NCBI GenBank assembly: GCA_028876585.1
Contig: JAGWRL010000249.1
Span: forward strand, 1 to 6,511
DNA: 6,511 nucleotides
From: Pseudomonadota bacterium
GTDB taxonomy: Bacteria; Pseudomonadota; Alphaproteobacteria; Rhizobiales; Beijerinckiaceae
Reading direction: 5' to 3'
The first letter of the stretch is position 1, and each line of letters begins with the position of its first letter. The position numbers were made by a program, and so were the translations under genes. Shown piece by piece: positions 1 through 5,532 of this stretch. The notes beneath the pieces were generated by a model. That model worked only from the letters and a program-made list of their open reading frames with translations, ran no database searches and had not been told where the DNA came from.

Positions 1-939
1 CACAAGCTCAACGAGATCGCCAAGGTCGCCGACAAGATCACCATCATCCGCGACGGCTCGACGGTGGAGACGCTCGACTGCCGCGCCGGGCCGATCAGCG
101 AGGGCCGCATCATCAAGGGCATGGTCGGGCGCGAGATGACCGACCGCTACCCCCCGCGCAGCGTCGACATCGGCGACGAACTGTTCCGGCTCGAAGACTG
201 GCGCGTCGATCATCCGCTGCATGGCGGGCGCGAGGTGATCAAGGGGATCAACCTGCATGTGCGGCGCGGCGAGGTCGTCGGCATCGCCGGCCTGATGGGG
301 GCGGGGCGCACCGAACTCGCGATGAGCGTGTTCGGCCACGCCTATGGCCGCAACTTCCGCGGCAAGGCGACGCTCGACGGCCGCGCGCTCGACCTCTCCT
401 CGATCGAACGGGCGATCGCGCAGGGGCTCGCCTATGTCACCGAGGACCGCAAGATGCTGGGCCTCGTGCTGACCGAGGAGGTGCGCACCAACATCACGCT
501 CGCCAATCTCGAAGGCGTGGCGCGTCAGGGCGTGATCGACGAGGCCAGGGAAGTGGCGGTGGCGAGCCGCTACCGCGAGGCTTTGCGCATCCGCACGCCG
601 AGCATCCACCAGCGCGCGATCAACCTGTCCGGCGGCAACCAGCAGAAGGTGGTGCTGTCGAAATGGCTGTTCACCGAGCCGAAAGTGCTGATCCTCGACG
701 AGCCGACGCGCGGCATCGACGTCGGCGCGAAATATGAGATCTACGGCATCATCAACGAGCTGGCCGGGCAGGGTAAGGGCGTGATCGTCATTTCCTCCGA
801 AATGCCGGAGTTGCTCGGCGTCTGCGATCGAATCTATGTGATGAACGAAGGCCGTTTCGTCGATGAGATGCCGGCCAGGGAAGCCAGTCAGGAGAAAATC
901 ATGGCGTCGATCATGCGCCAATACGGGGCTCAATCGTGA
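1..939 (+). CDS. gguA: Multiple monosaccharide ABC transporter ATP-binding protein, GguA type (5' partial)
   Basis: This is the C-terminal 312 residues of a tandem-domain sugar ABC ATPase of the RbsA/XylG/GguA class, which powers monosaccharide uptake at the inner face of the cytoplasmic membrane. The reading frame is open to the window edge: the first codons read HKLNEI, the H-loop that ends the first nucleotide-binding domain, so roughly 190-200 residues are missing upstream. A GTG at 64 is internal and not the real start. The second domain shows a degenerate Walker A, GLMGAGRTE (289-315, Arg where the catalytic Lys normally sits), the signature LSGGNQQK (625-648), Walker B VLILDEPTRGID (685-720) and an ISSEMPE segment where the H-loop histidine is replaced by serine. 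These losses are usual for the second domain of this family. The linker with VETLDC and GMVGREM, and the SSEMPELLGVCDRIYVMNEG stretch, fit GguA better than XylG (recollection of the families, not an alignment). It overlaps gguB by 4 bases. Exact sugar specificity cannot be read from the sequence. Confidence 0.93.
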   Translation, partial: HKLNEIAKVADKITIIRDGSTVETLDCRAGPISEGRIIKGMVGREMTDRYPPRSVDIGDELFRLEDWRVDHPLHGGREVIKGINLHVRRGEVVGIAGLMGAGRTELAMSVFGHAYGRNFRGKATLDGRALDLSSIERAIAQGLAYVTEDRKMLGLVLTEEVRTNITLANLEGVARQGVIDEAREVAVASRYREALRIRTPSIHQRAINLSGGNQQKVVLSKWLFTEPKVLILDEPTRGIDVGAKYEIYGIINELAGQGKGVIVISSEMPELLGVCDRIYVMNEGRFVDEMPAREASQEKIMASIMRQYGAQS

Positions 940-2171
940 GCGCGCCCGCCGTCGCCCCCGCCGCGAGCGCCGCCAGCGAGATGCGCTCGGAACTGTGGAA
1001 GGACAATCTGCGCGATTACGGCCTGCTGATGTCGCTGCTGCTGATCGTCGCCTTCTTCTATGTCATCACGCAGGACCACGTCTCGGTCGCGCCGGTCAAC
1101 ATCACCAATCTGGTGATGCAGAATTCCTACGTCATCATCATGGCGCTGGGCATGTTGCTGGTGATCGTCGGCGGCAACATCGATCTGTCGGTCGGCTCGA
1201 TCGTCGGCTTCGTCGGCGCGATCGCGGGTTCGCTGATCGTCTATCAGAAGGTGCCCTATCCCCTGGTCATCGTGATCAGCCTGGCGATCGGCGCGGCGAT
1301 TGGCGCGGCGCAGGGGGTGCTGGTCGCCTATGCGCGGATGCCCTCGTTCATCGTCACGCTCGGCGGCATGCTGATTTTCCGCGGCCTGACCGGCAACATG
1401 CTGCTCGGCCAATTCGTCGGGCCGTTCCCGCGCGGGTTCCAGGACATCGCCTCGGGCTTCCTCCCCGACGTCGGCGATCTCGGCTTTATCAACCAGGCGG
1501 TGGGGGATCAGTGGGGCCACATCAAATGGGTGTCGCTGCTGATCGGCGTCGTCGGCGCGCTGGCGATGTTCGTGCTGTCGCTGCGCGGCTGGCTGCGGGC
1601 GCGGGCGGAGAACATGGAGGCCGAGCCGCTGGCGCTGCTGCTGGGCAAAAACCTCGTGTTCGCGGCGATCATCGTCGGGATCGCCTATAATCTGGCGCTC
1701 TACAAGGGCCTGCCGGTGATCCTGATCATCATCCTGGCGCTGGTGCTGTTCTACGGCTTCGTGACGACGCGCACGGTGATCGGCCGGCGCATCTACGCGC
1801 TCGGCGGCAACCGGCTCGCCGCCCAGCTTTCCGGCGTCAAGACCGAGCGGCTGATCTTCCTCACCTTCGCCAATATGGGCCTGCTGGCGGGGCTGGCCGG
1901 CATGGTCGTCGCGGCGCGGCTCAATTCGTCGACGCCGAGCGCCGGCAATTCGTTCGAACTCGACGTGATCGCGGCCTGCTTCATCGGCGGCGTGTCGGCG
2001 TCGGGCGGCGTCGGCAAGGTGATGAACGTGGTGATCGGCGCGCTGTTCATGGGCGTCATGAACAACGGCATGTCGCTGATCGGGCTGGGCATTTTCTGGC
2101 AGCAGGTGGTCAAGGGGCTGGTGCTGCTGCTCGCCGTCGGCGTCGACGTCTATCAGAAGCGCAAGGGCTGA
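936..2171 (+). CDS. gguB: Multiple monosaccharide ABC transporter permease, GguB type
   Basis: This 411-residue integral membrane protein forms the sugar channel that pairs with the preceding ATPase. It belongs to the BPD_transp_2 permease family (RbsC/XylH/GguB), and about 390-410 residues is normal for the XylH/GguB branch. Hydrophobic helices are seen at about 29-45, 62-80, 84-103, 108-131, 136-158, 198-218, 240-274 (probably two), 306-327, 343-380 and 389-405. Family landmarks are GGNIDLSVGS (79-88), the cytoplasmic coupling loop IGRRIYALGGNRLAAQLSG (282-300), which contacts the ATPase, and FIGGVSASGGVG (349-360). A polar loop at about 218-240 is the extra segment that makes this branch longer than RbsC. 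The chosen start is GTG at 936, because it overlaps the gguA stop in GTGA, which suggests translational coupling; ATG at 981 (residue 16) is an alternative. The Ala/Pro-rich first 14 residues are the least certain part. Confidence 0.93.
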   Translation: MSAPAVAPAASAASEMRSELWKDNLRDYGLLMSLLLIVAFFYVITQDHVSVAPVNITNLVMQNSYVIIMALGMLLVIVGGNIDLSVGSIVGFVGAIAGSLIVYQKVPYPLVIVISLAIGAAIGAAQGVLVAYARMPSFIVTLGGMLIFRGLTGNMLLGQFVGPFPRGFQDIASGFLPDVGDLGFINQAVGDQWGHIKWVSLLIGVVGALAMFVLSLRGWLRARAENMEAEPLALLLGKNLVFAAIIVGIAYNLALYKGLPVILIIILALVLFYGFVTTRTVIGRRIYALGGNRLAAQLSGVKTERLIFLTFANMGLLAGLAGMVVAARLNSSTPSAGNSFELDVIAACFIGGVSASGGVGKVMNVVIGALFMGVMNNGMSLIGLGIFWQQVVKGLVLLLAVGVDVYQKRKG

Positions 2172-2189
2172 GGGGCCGCGCGCGGCCCC
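2172..2189. terminator. Perfect 18-base GC palindrome between convergent genes, possible bidirectional terminator
   Basis: Directly after the gguB stop codon, GGGGCCGCG is followed by its exact reverse complement. This allows a stem of 7 pairs with a 4-base loop, or a cruciform on both strands. It lies between the convergent ends of gguB and the YidB-type gene, where a shared terminator would be expected. There is no T-run on either side, so classical intrinsic termination is not assured. It could instead be an RNA-stabilising 3' hairpin. Confidence 0.45.
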
Positions 2190-2199
2190 CCAACCGGCT

Positions 2200-2667
2200 C
2201 TAGCGCCCGTATTGCGCCTCGGCCGCCGTCGGCAGGCGGCCGTTCGGCGTCAGATTGTTGACGAGTTGCGGCAGCACCTGCGACAGCCCCTCGACGATCT
2301 GCTGCTGGCTCAGTCCGGTGCGCGCCGCCAACTGGCTGAGCACGTCGGCGCCCAGCGCATTGCCCAGATGCGTCGGGTCGATCGGCTGATTGGGGCCATT
2401 GCCGACCCAGGAATTGACCTGCGGACCGGCGCCGGCGCTGGCGAGTTTGCCGACCAGGCCGCTGAGGCCGCCGATCAGGCCGCCGCCTTCGAGAAAGCCG
2501 CCGCCGCCGGCCGGCGGCGCGGGGGCAGGGGCGGGCGCCTGAGCCTGCGCCGGGGCGCCGCCGCCGAAGAAATGATGCAGCAGCAGCGCGCCGGCGGCGA
2601 CCGCGATCGGCGTCGCCAGACTGCCGCCGGGAACCGCATCCTGCAACGCGTCGTCGAAAAAGCTCAT
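2200..2667 (-). CDS. YidB family protein (DUF937)
   Basis: This 155-residue protein belongs to the YidB/DUF937 family, whose biochemical function is not established. The N-terminus MSFFDDALQDAVPGG leads into a hydrophobic stretch (about 17-33) that could be membrane-associated. Next is a low-complexity Gly/Ala/Pro/Gln segment (35-66) with a repeated AP pattern. The C-terminal part (about 82-155) is the recognisable region: VNSWVGNGPNQPI, then LGADVLSQLAARTGLSQQQI and VLPQLVNNLTPNG, a small helical domain that ends at LPTAAEAQYGR. The start is well supported by AAGGAGG (2673-2679 on the complement), 5 bases before the ATG. It is transcribed away from the small membrane-protein gene at 2782 and converges on gguB. 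The family call rests on the C-terminal motif pattern; the role is unknown. Confidence 0.85.
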   Translation of the reverse strand: MSFFDDALQDAVPGGSLATPIAVAAGALLLHHFFGGGAPAQAQAPAPAPAPPAGGGGFLEGGGLIGGLSGLVGKLASAGAGPQVNSWVGNGPNQPIDPTHLGNALGADVLSQLAARTGLSQQQIVEGLSQVLPQLVNNLTPNGRLPTAAEAQYGR

Positions 2668-2705
2668 GTCCGCCTCCTTGAGTAGGGTCGATGTGACCTT
2701 AGCGT

Positions 2706-2733
2706 CTTGTATTTTTCACGCCTATGACGTCAA
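2706..2733 (-). promoter_or_regulatory. Candidate sigma-70-type promoter for the YidB-family gene
   Basis: Read on the minus strand, TTGACG (2728-2733) is followed after 16 bases by TACAAG (2706-2711). That is 5 of 6 matches to the -35 consensus and 4 of 6 to the -10. Transcription would begin near 2698, giving a leader of about 30 bases that carries the AAGGAGG ribosome site. The region is locally AT-richer than its surroundings. I found no equally good plus-strand promoter for the divergent gene. Confidence 0.45.
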
Positions 2734-2768
2734 ACCTTCCGCTGCGGCGCATTTGTGGCGCCCGCTTC

Positions 2769-2774
2769 AGAGGA
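2769..2774 (+). promoter_or_regulatory. Ribosome binding site that sets the GlsB-type start
   Basis: AGAGGA lies 7 bases before the ATG at 2782. It favours that codon over the in-frame GTG at 2755, which would add nine residues not typical of the family. Confidence 0.6.
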
Positions 2775-2781
2775 TCGCGTC

Positions 2782-3033
2782 ATGGGTTGGATTGCCTGGA
2801 TCATACTCGGCCTCATCAGCGGCTTCATCGGCAGCAAGCTGGTCAACAGGTCCGGCTCCGGAATTATGCTGGACATCGTGATCGGCGTCGTCGGCGCGAT
2901 CGTGGGCGGCTTCATCGGCGCCAAACTCGGGCTTGGCGGCGTCAACGGCCTGAATCTGTGGAGCATTCTGCTTTCGGTGGGCGGCGCCGTGATCGTGCTG
3001 TTGATCTACAACGCCATTTCGCGGCGCGCTTAA
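2782..3033 (+). CDS. GlsB/YeaQ/YmgE family stress-response membrane protein
   Basis: This 83-residue, very hydrophobic protein belongs to the transglycosylase-associated (GlsB/YeaQ/YmgE) family. These small inner-membrane proteins are often linked to envelope or general stress, but no enzyme activity is established for them. Three membrane helices are visible at about 2-20, 28-50 and 57-78. The family hallmarks are the WIAWIILGLISGFIGSKL opening and the glycine-rich second helix with IGVVGAIVGGFIG. The C-terminus is a short basic tail, RRA. Length matches the usual 80-85 residues when the ATG at 2782 is used, and an AGAGGA ribosome site supports that start. The gene is divergent from the YidB-family gene and ends tail-to-tail with moaE, sharing 4 bases. 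Stress induction is inferred from the family only. Confidence 0.9.
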   Translation: MGWIAWIILGLISGFIGSKLVNRSGSGIMLDIVIGVVGAIVGGFIGAKLGLGGVNGLNLWSILLSVGGAVIVLLIYNAISRRA

Positions 3034-3485
3034 GGCGCCCGCCAGCGGGCGGCGGAGGACTCATCTGCGTCCTTCGCCTCGACCCAGCCTTCGACGCTCC
3101 CATCCATACCTTGGGCGCGTTTCCAGAACGGCGCCCGGGTTTTCATGTAGTCCATCAGGAATTCCGCGGCGGCGAAAGCGGCGCCGCGATGGCTCGACGC
3201 GGTCGCCACCATGACAATCTGGTCGCCCGGCGCGAGTCGTCCGTAGCGGTGGATCGCGCGCACGCCCAAGAGCGGCCAGCGTTGGCGCGCTTCCCCGACC
3301 ACGCGCGCGATCTCGGCTTCCGCCATGCCGGGATAATGCTCGATCTCCAATGCGGCGAGCCGCCCGCCCTCGTCGCGGCAGAGGCCGACGAAGCTGACCA
3401 CCGCGCCGACGTCGGCGCGCCCGGCGCTCAAGGCGCGCGCCTCGGCGCCGGCGTCGAAATCCTCGCGCTGGACCCGGACCTCCAC
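3030..3485 (-). CDS. moaE: Molybdopterin synthase catalytic subunit MoaE
   Basis: This is the large subunit of molybdopterin synthase, which with thiocarboxylated MoaD converts cyclic pyranopterin monophosphate to molybdopterin in the cytoplasm. The 151 residues match the family length. Visible signatures are FVGLCRD (32-38, with Arg37), HR at 99-100, and DYMKTRAPFWKR (112-123), whose Lys115 and Lys122 keep the spacing of the E. coli catalytic lysines 119 and 126. WVEAKDAD (134-141) closes the conserved part. Residue 124 is Ala, where the family usually has Glu after FWK-x. The start is GTG, immediately after the moaD stop with no gap; the upstream G-run is a weak ribosome site, so coupling to moaD translation is likely. 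It is the last gene of pgsA-moaD-moaE, and its stop overlaps that of the convergent membrane-protein gene. Confidence 0.95.
   Translation of the reverse strand: MEVRVQREDFDAGAEARALSAGRADVGAVVSFVGLCRDEGGRLAALEIEHYPGMAEAEIARVVGEARQRWPLLGVRAIHRYGRLAPGDQIVMVATASSHRGAAFAAAEFLMDYMKTRAPFWKRAQGMDGSVEGWVEAKDADESSAARWRAP
3036..3051. terminator. Small GC hairpin at the GlsB-type/moaE tail-to-tail junction
   Basis: CGCCCG and CGGGCG flank a 4-base CCAG loop just past the plus-strand stop. The hairpin lies inside the last codons of moaE, and no T-run follows. It might help end the plus-strand transcript, but GC-rich coding DNA forms such hairpins by chance. Confidence 0.2.
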
Positions 3486-3737
3486 TCAGCCCCCCGTCAT
3501 CGGCGGGAAGAACGCGACCTCGCGCGCGCCTCCCAGCGGCGCGTCGGGCTTCACATGGGCGCGATCGAGCGCGGCGCGGATCGTGCGCGGATTCTCGAAC
3601 GCATGGGCGTAACCTTCGTCGCGCGCGCTGAGCCAGCCGATCAGGTCGGCGACGGTGACGACCTCGGCCGGCGGGTCGATCTCCTCCTCGGCCTTGCCGA
3701 TGCGCTCGCGCACCCAGGCGAAATACACGGCTTTCAT
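3486..3737 (-). CDS. moaD: Molybdopterin synthase sulfur carrier subunit MoaD
   Basis: This 83-residue protein has a ubiquitin-like fold and delivers sulfur as a C-terminal thiocarboxylate to MoaE for dithiolene formation. The evidence is the typical opening MKAVYFAWVRERIG, a hydrophobic core through VVTVADLIGWLSAR, the VAFFPPMTGG ending, and the invariant terminal Gly-Gly that MoeB adenylates. The frame stays open far upstream through pgsA, but the ATG at 3737 gives the normal MoaD length and N-terminus. It lies 5 bases after the pgsA stop, with GGAG and TAGG elements before it as modest ribosome sites. The stop is directly followed by the moaE GTG. Co-transcription with pgsA and moaE is strongly implied by the spacing. 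Confidence 0.95.
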   Translation of the reverse strand: MKAVYFAWVRERIGKAEEEIDPPAEVVTVADLIGWLSARDEGYAHAFENPRTIRAALDRAHVKPDAPLGGAREVAFFPPMTGG

Positions 3738-3742
3738 GCGAC

Positions 3743-4336
3743 CTACTCTCCACCGACGTGCTGGTAGCTCGCCTTCATATAGTCCCAGCCGGTGTAAAGC
3801 GTCAGCGTCGCCGCAATCCACAACATGCAGATGCCGATGAGATGGGCGCCCGGCACCGCCCTGTCGCCGGCCGGGCCGACGATGAGAAAGCCGAGCGCGA
3901 CCAGTTGCATCGTCGTCTTCCATTTCGCCACCGCCGTCACCGGCACCGACACGCGCAATTCGGCCAGATATTCGCGCAGGCCCGAGACGAGGATTTCGCG
4001 GCACAGAATCACGATCGCCGCCCACAGGCTCGCGCCCGCGATCGCGCCGTCGGCCGACAGCATCAGCAGCGCGGCCGCCACCAAGAGCTTGTCGGCGATC
4101 GGGTCGAGCATGCGCCCGAGCGAGGATTGCTGCGACCAGGCGCGCGCGAGGTAGCCGTCGAAGAAATCGGTGATCGCGGCCACGACATAGACGCCGAGCG
4201 CGCTCCAGCGCGCCCAGTCCTCGTCGGGCCAGAACAACAGCGCCACGACCACGGGCACGGCGGCGACGCGGCCATAGGTCAGTATATTGGGCAAATTCCA
4301 GGCGCGCCGGGCGGGCGCCGCTTTCGTGTCGGCCAT
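3743..4336 (-). CDS. pgsA: CDP-diacylglycerol-glycerol-3-phosphate 3-phosphatidyltransferase
   Basis: This enzyme makes phosphatidylglycerophosphate from CDP-diacylglycerol and glycerol 3-phosphate, the committed step to phosphatidylglycerol and cardiolipin, in the inner membrane. The 197 residues are normal for PgsA. The complete CDP-alcohol phosphotransferase motif is present: Asp57-x2-Asp60-Gly61-x2-Ala64-Arg65-x8-Gly74-x3-Asp78-x3-Asp82 (coding bases 4091-4168). The N-terminal NLPNILTYGRVAAVP and the REYLAELRVSVPV segment (121-133) with KWKTTMQ are typical of PgsA rather than phosphatidylserine or cardiolipin synthases. Hydrophobic helices lie at about 22-36, 45-56, 83-93, 103-119, 143-155 and 165-182. 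It starts at ATG 4336 with only a weak G-rich ribosome site. It heads pgsA-moaD-moaE, an order I recall as common in Rhizobiales, often after uvrC; here upp lies divergently upstream instead. Confidence 0.96.
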   Translation of the reverse strand: MADTKAAPARRAWNLPNILTYGRVAAVPVVVALLFWPDEDWARWSALGVYVVAAITDFFDGYLARAWSQQSSLGRMLDPIADKLLVAAALLMLSADGAIAGASLWAAIVILCREILVSGLREYLAELRVSVPVTAVAKWKTTMQLVALGFLIVGPAGDRAVPGAHLIGICMLWIAATLTLYTGWDYMKASYQHVGGE

Positions 4337-4466
4337 GGGGTCCCCAAGTGACAGTTTACCCCCCCGCGCGTCAATAGAGCGGCGCGCCGGTCGCGAAAGC
4401 TGGGGATAGACCGCTTCACGCCCGCGTCGCTTGCGCTAAAGCAGAAACCGCCGAAGGAGTGCGCCC
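4337..4466. other. Divergent intergenic region between pgsA and upp
   Basis: These 130 bases must hold the start signals for both pgsA (leftward) and upp (rightward). I see no strong sigma-70 pair for either. TTGACG on the minus strand near 4370 lacks a -10 at proper distance, and the TAAAGC before upp lacks a clear -35. A run of seven C bases and an 8-base GGCGCGCC palindrome (4381-4388) are visible, but neither can be assigned a function. Confidence 0.5.
4454..4459 (+). promoter_or_regulatory. Strong ribosome binding site of upp
   Basis: AAGGAG sits 7 bases before the upp ATG, the ideal position, and confirms that start. Confidence 0.75.
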
Positions 4467-5096
4467 ATGTCGAACGTTCACGTCGTCAATCACCCGCTGG
4501 TGCAGCACAAGCTGACGCTGATGCGCGACAAGACCGTCTCCACCAAGGGCTTCCGCCAGTTGCTCAACGAGATCGGCATGTTGCTGGCCTACGAGGTGAC
4601 GCGCGACCTGCCGATCGAAATGGTCGATGTCGAGACCCCGATCGCGCGCATGAAGGCGCCGTCGATCTCGGGCAAGAAACTGGTGTTCGCGCCGATCCTG
4701 CGCGCCGGCGTCGGCTTTCTCGACGGCATGCTCAATCTGGTGCCGAGCGCCCGCGTCGCCCATATCGGCCTCTATCGCAACCCCGAAACGCTGGAGGCGG
4801 TCGAATATTACTTCAAGGCGCCCGCCGACGTCGCCGACCGGCTGGTCATCGTGATGGACCCGATGCTGGCGACCGCCAATTCGGCGGTGGCGGCGATCGA
4901 CAGGCTGAAGGCGCGCGGCGTCAAGGACATCCGCTTCGTCTGCCTGCTGGCGGCGCCGGAAGGGATCGCTCGCTTGACCAAGGCGCATCCCGATGTCGAG
5001 GTCTGGACCGCCGCGATCGACGAGAAGCTCAACGATCACGGCTATATCGTGCCGGGCCTGGGCGACGCCGGCGACCGCATGTTCGGGACGAAGTGA
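4467..5096 (+). CDS. upp: Uracil phosphoribosyltransferase
   Basis: This cytoplasmic pyrimidine-salvage enzyme joins uracil to PRPP to give UMP and pyrophosphate. The 209 residues match bacterial UPRTs (about 208-210). Visible signatures are [14 protein letters not shown] near the N-terminus, PILRAG (76-81), the PRPP-binding loop DPMLATANS (131-139) and the C-terminal uracil-binding segment [17 protein letters not shown] (193-209). The loop reads ATANS rather than the ATGGS of E. coli; I believe this variant is found in other Rhizobiales, so it should be functional. The ATG start has a strong AAGGAG site. The gene stands alone: no uracil permease (uraA) or pyrimidine gene is adjacent. It is divergent from pgsA and followed by a separate YciI-like gene. 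Confidence 0.97.
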   Translation: MSNVHVVNHPLVQHKLTLMRDKTVSTKGFRQLLNEIGMLLAYEVTRDLPIEMVDVETPIARMKAPSISGKKLVFAPILRAGVGFLDGMLNLVPSARVAHIGLYRNPETLEAVEYYFKAPADVADRLVIVMDPMLATANSAVAAIDRLKARGVKDIRFVCLLAAPEGIARLTKAHPDVEVWTAAIDEKLNDHGYIVPGLGDAGDRMFGTK

Positions 5097-5104
5097 CGCC
5101 AGGG

Positions 5105-5118
5105 TTCGCGGCCGCGAA
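5105..5118. repeat. Perfect 14-base palindrome just downstream of upp
   Basis: TTCGCGG is followed by its exact reverse complement, 8 bases after the upp stop codon. An A-run, not a T-run, follows on the plus strand, so it is not a classical terminator for upp. It may be a transcript-end hairpin, a protein-binding site or chance in GC-rich DNA. Confidence 0.4.
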
Positions 5119-5166
5119 AAATCAGCGCGCTTGCAGGGATTTCGCTTGCGCGACGGCGGCTGCGGC

Positions 5167-5194
5167 TTGCCGGGCGCGAACGGCCCGCTATAAG
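5167..5194 (+). promoter_or_regulatory. Candidate promoter of the YciI-like gene
   Basis: TTGCCG (5167-5172) and TATAAG (5189-5194) are 16 bases apart. The -35 matches 4 of 6 and the -10 matches 5 of 6 consensus bases. Transcription would start near 5201, leaving a leader of only about 14 bases that holds the GGAGGG ribosome site (5205-5210). It suggests that this gene is transcribed independently of upp. Confidence 0.5.
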
Positions 5195-5214
5195 CGCCGC
5201 AGACGGAGGGTCCC

Positions 5215-5505
5215 ATGTTGTTTGTCGCCACTTGCACCGACAAGCCGGAGTCCAACGCCTTACGGCTCGAAGCCCGTCCGGCTCATCTGGCCTATCTCAA
5301 GGGATTATCGACCAAAGTGAAGGCGGGCGGCGCGCTGCTGTCGCCCGATCGCAAGACCGTGCTCGGCTCGCTGCTGATCATTGACGCCGAAAACGAGGCC
5401 GAAATCGAGGCGATGCTGGCGCAGGACCCCTATGCGCAGGCGGGCCTGTTCGCCAGTGTCGACATCAAGCCGTGGCGGCAGGCGGTCGGCGTTCCGCTCG
5501 ACTGA
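5215..5505 (+). CDS. YciI-like family protein
   Basis: This 96-residue protein has the YciI-like (YCII-related) alpha/beta ferredoxin-like fold. The family is small, often dimeric, and mostly of unknown function; some relatives are distantly linked to dehalogenase or muconolactone-isomerase-like folds. The opening beta strand MLFVATCTDKP, the RPAHLAYL segment with His24 and the AQDPYAQAGLF segment with Asp71 place the conserved His/Asp pair of the family as expected. KPWRQAVG near the end is also typical. The start ATG has GGAGGG 4 bases upstream and a plausible promoter. It ends 15 bases from the convergent aapM. The family assignment is firm; the substrate is unknown. Confidence 0.9.
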   Translation: MLFVATCTDKPESNALRLEARPAHLAYLKGLSTKVKAGGALLSPDRKTVLGSLLIIDAENEAEIEAMLAQDPYAQAGLFASVDIKPWRQAVGVPLD

Positions 5506-5513
5506 TGCGCCAA

Positions 5514-5532
5514 CGGCGGCTCAGCGCCGCCG
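5514..5532. terminator. GC hairpin at the YciI-like/aapM convergent junction
   Basis: CGGCGGC (5514-5520) and GCCGCCG (5526-5532) can pair around a 5-base loop covering the aapM stop codon. An alternative longer pairing, 5524-5531 with 5544-5551, lies in the aapM arginine-rich end. No T-run follows in either direction, so termination here is only a possibility. Confidence 0.3.

Noticed and set aside
64..66. GTG as the start of the ATPase gene
   Set aside because: The frame continues to base 1 with HKLNEI and following residues of the first ABC domain, so the gene is cut by the window and does not start here.
930..1520. Minus-strand open frame opposite gguB
   Set aside because: It is Asp/His/Arg-rich low-complexity sequence typical of the antisense frame of a GC-rich gene; gguB is clearly real.
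863..1690. Long plus-strand open frame overlapping gguA and gguB
   Set aside because: The translation is extremely Arg-rich and lacks any family pattern; it is the shadow of gguB in another frame.
2724..3767. 347-codon plus-strand open frame across the GlsB-type gene, moaE and moaD
   Set aside because: Three well-recognised genes occupy the same bases, and the translation is Arg/Ala/His-rich with no domain.
3738..4025. N-terminal extension of moaD into pgsA
   Set aside because: The frame is open but gives no MoaD-like sequence; the ATG at 3737 gives the standard length and N-terminus.
4337..4466. A riboswitch or attenuator before upp
   Set aside because: No conserved riboswitch core, leader peptide or mutually exclusive hairpins could be recognised in this short region.
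4416..5255. 279-codon minus-strand open frame opposite upp
   Set aside because: It is antisense to a textbook UPRT and has a biased composition (Asp, His, Arg, Gln).
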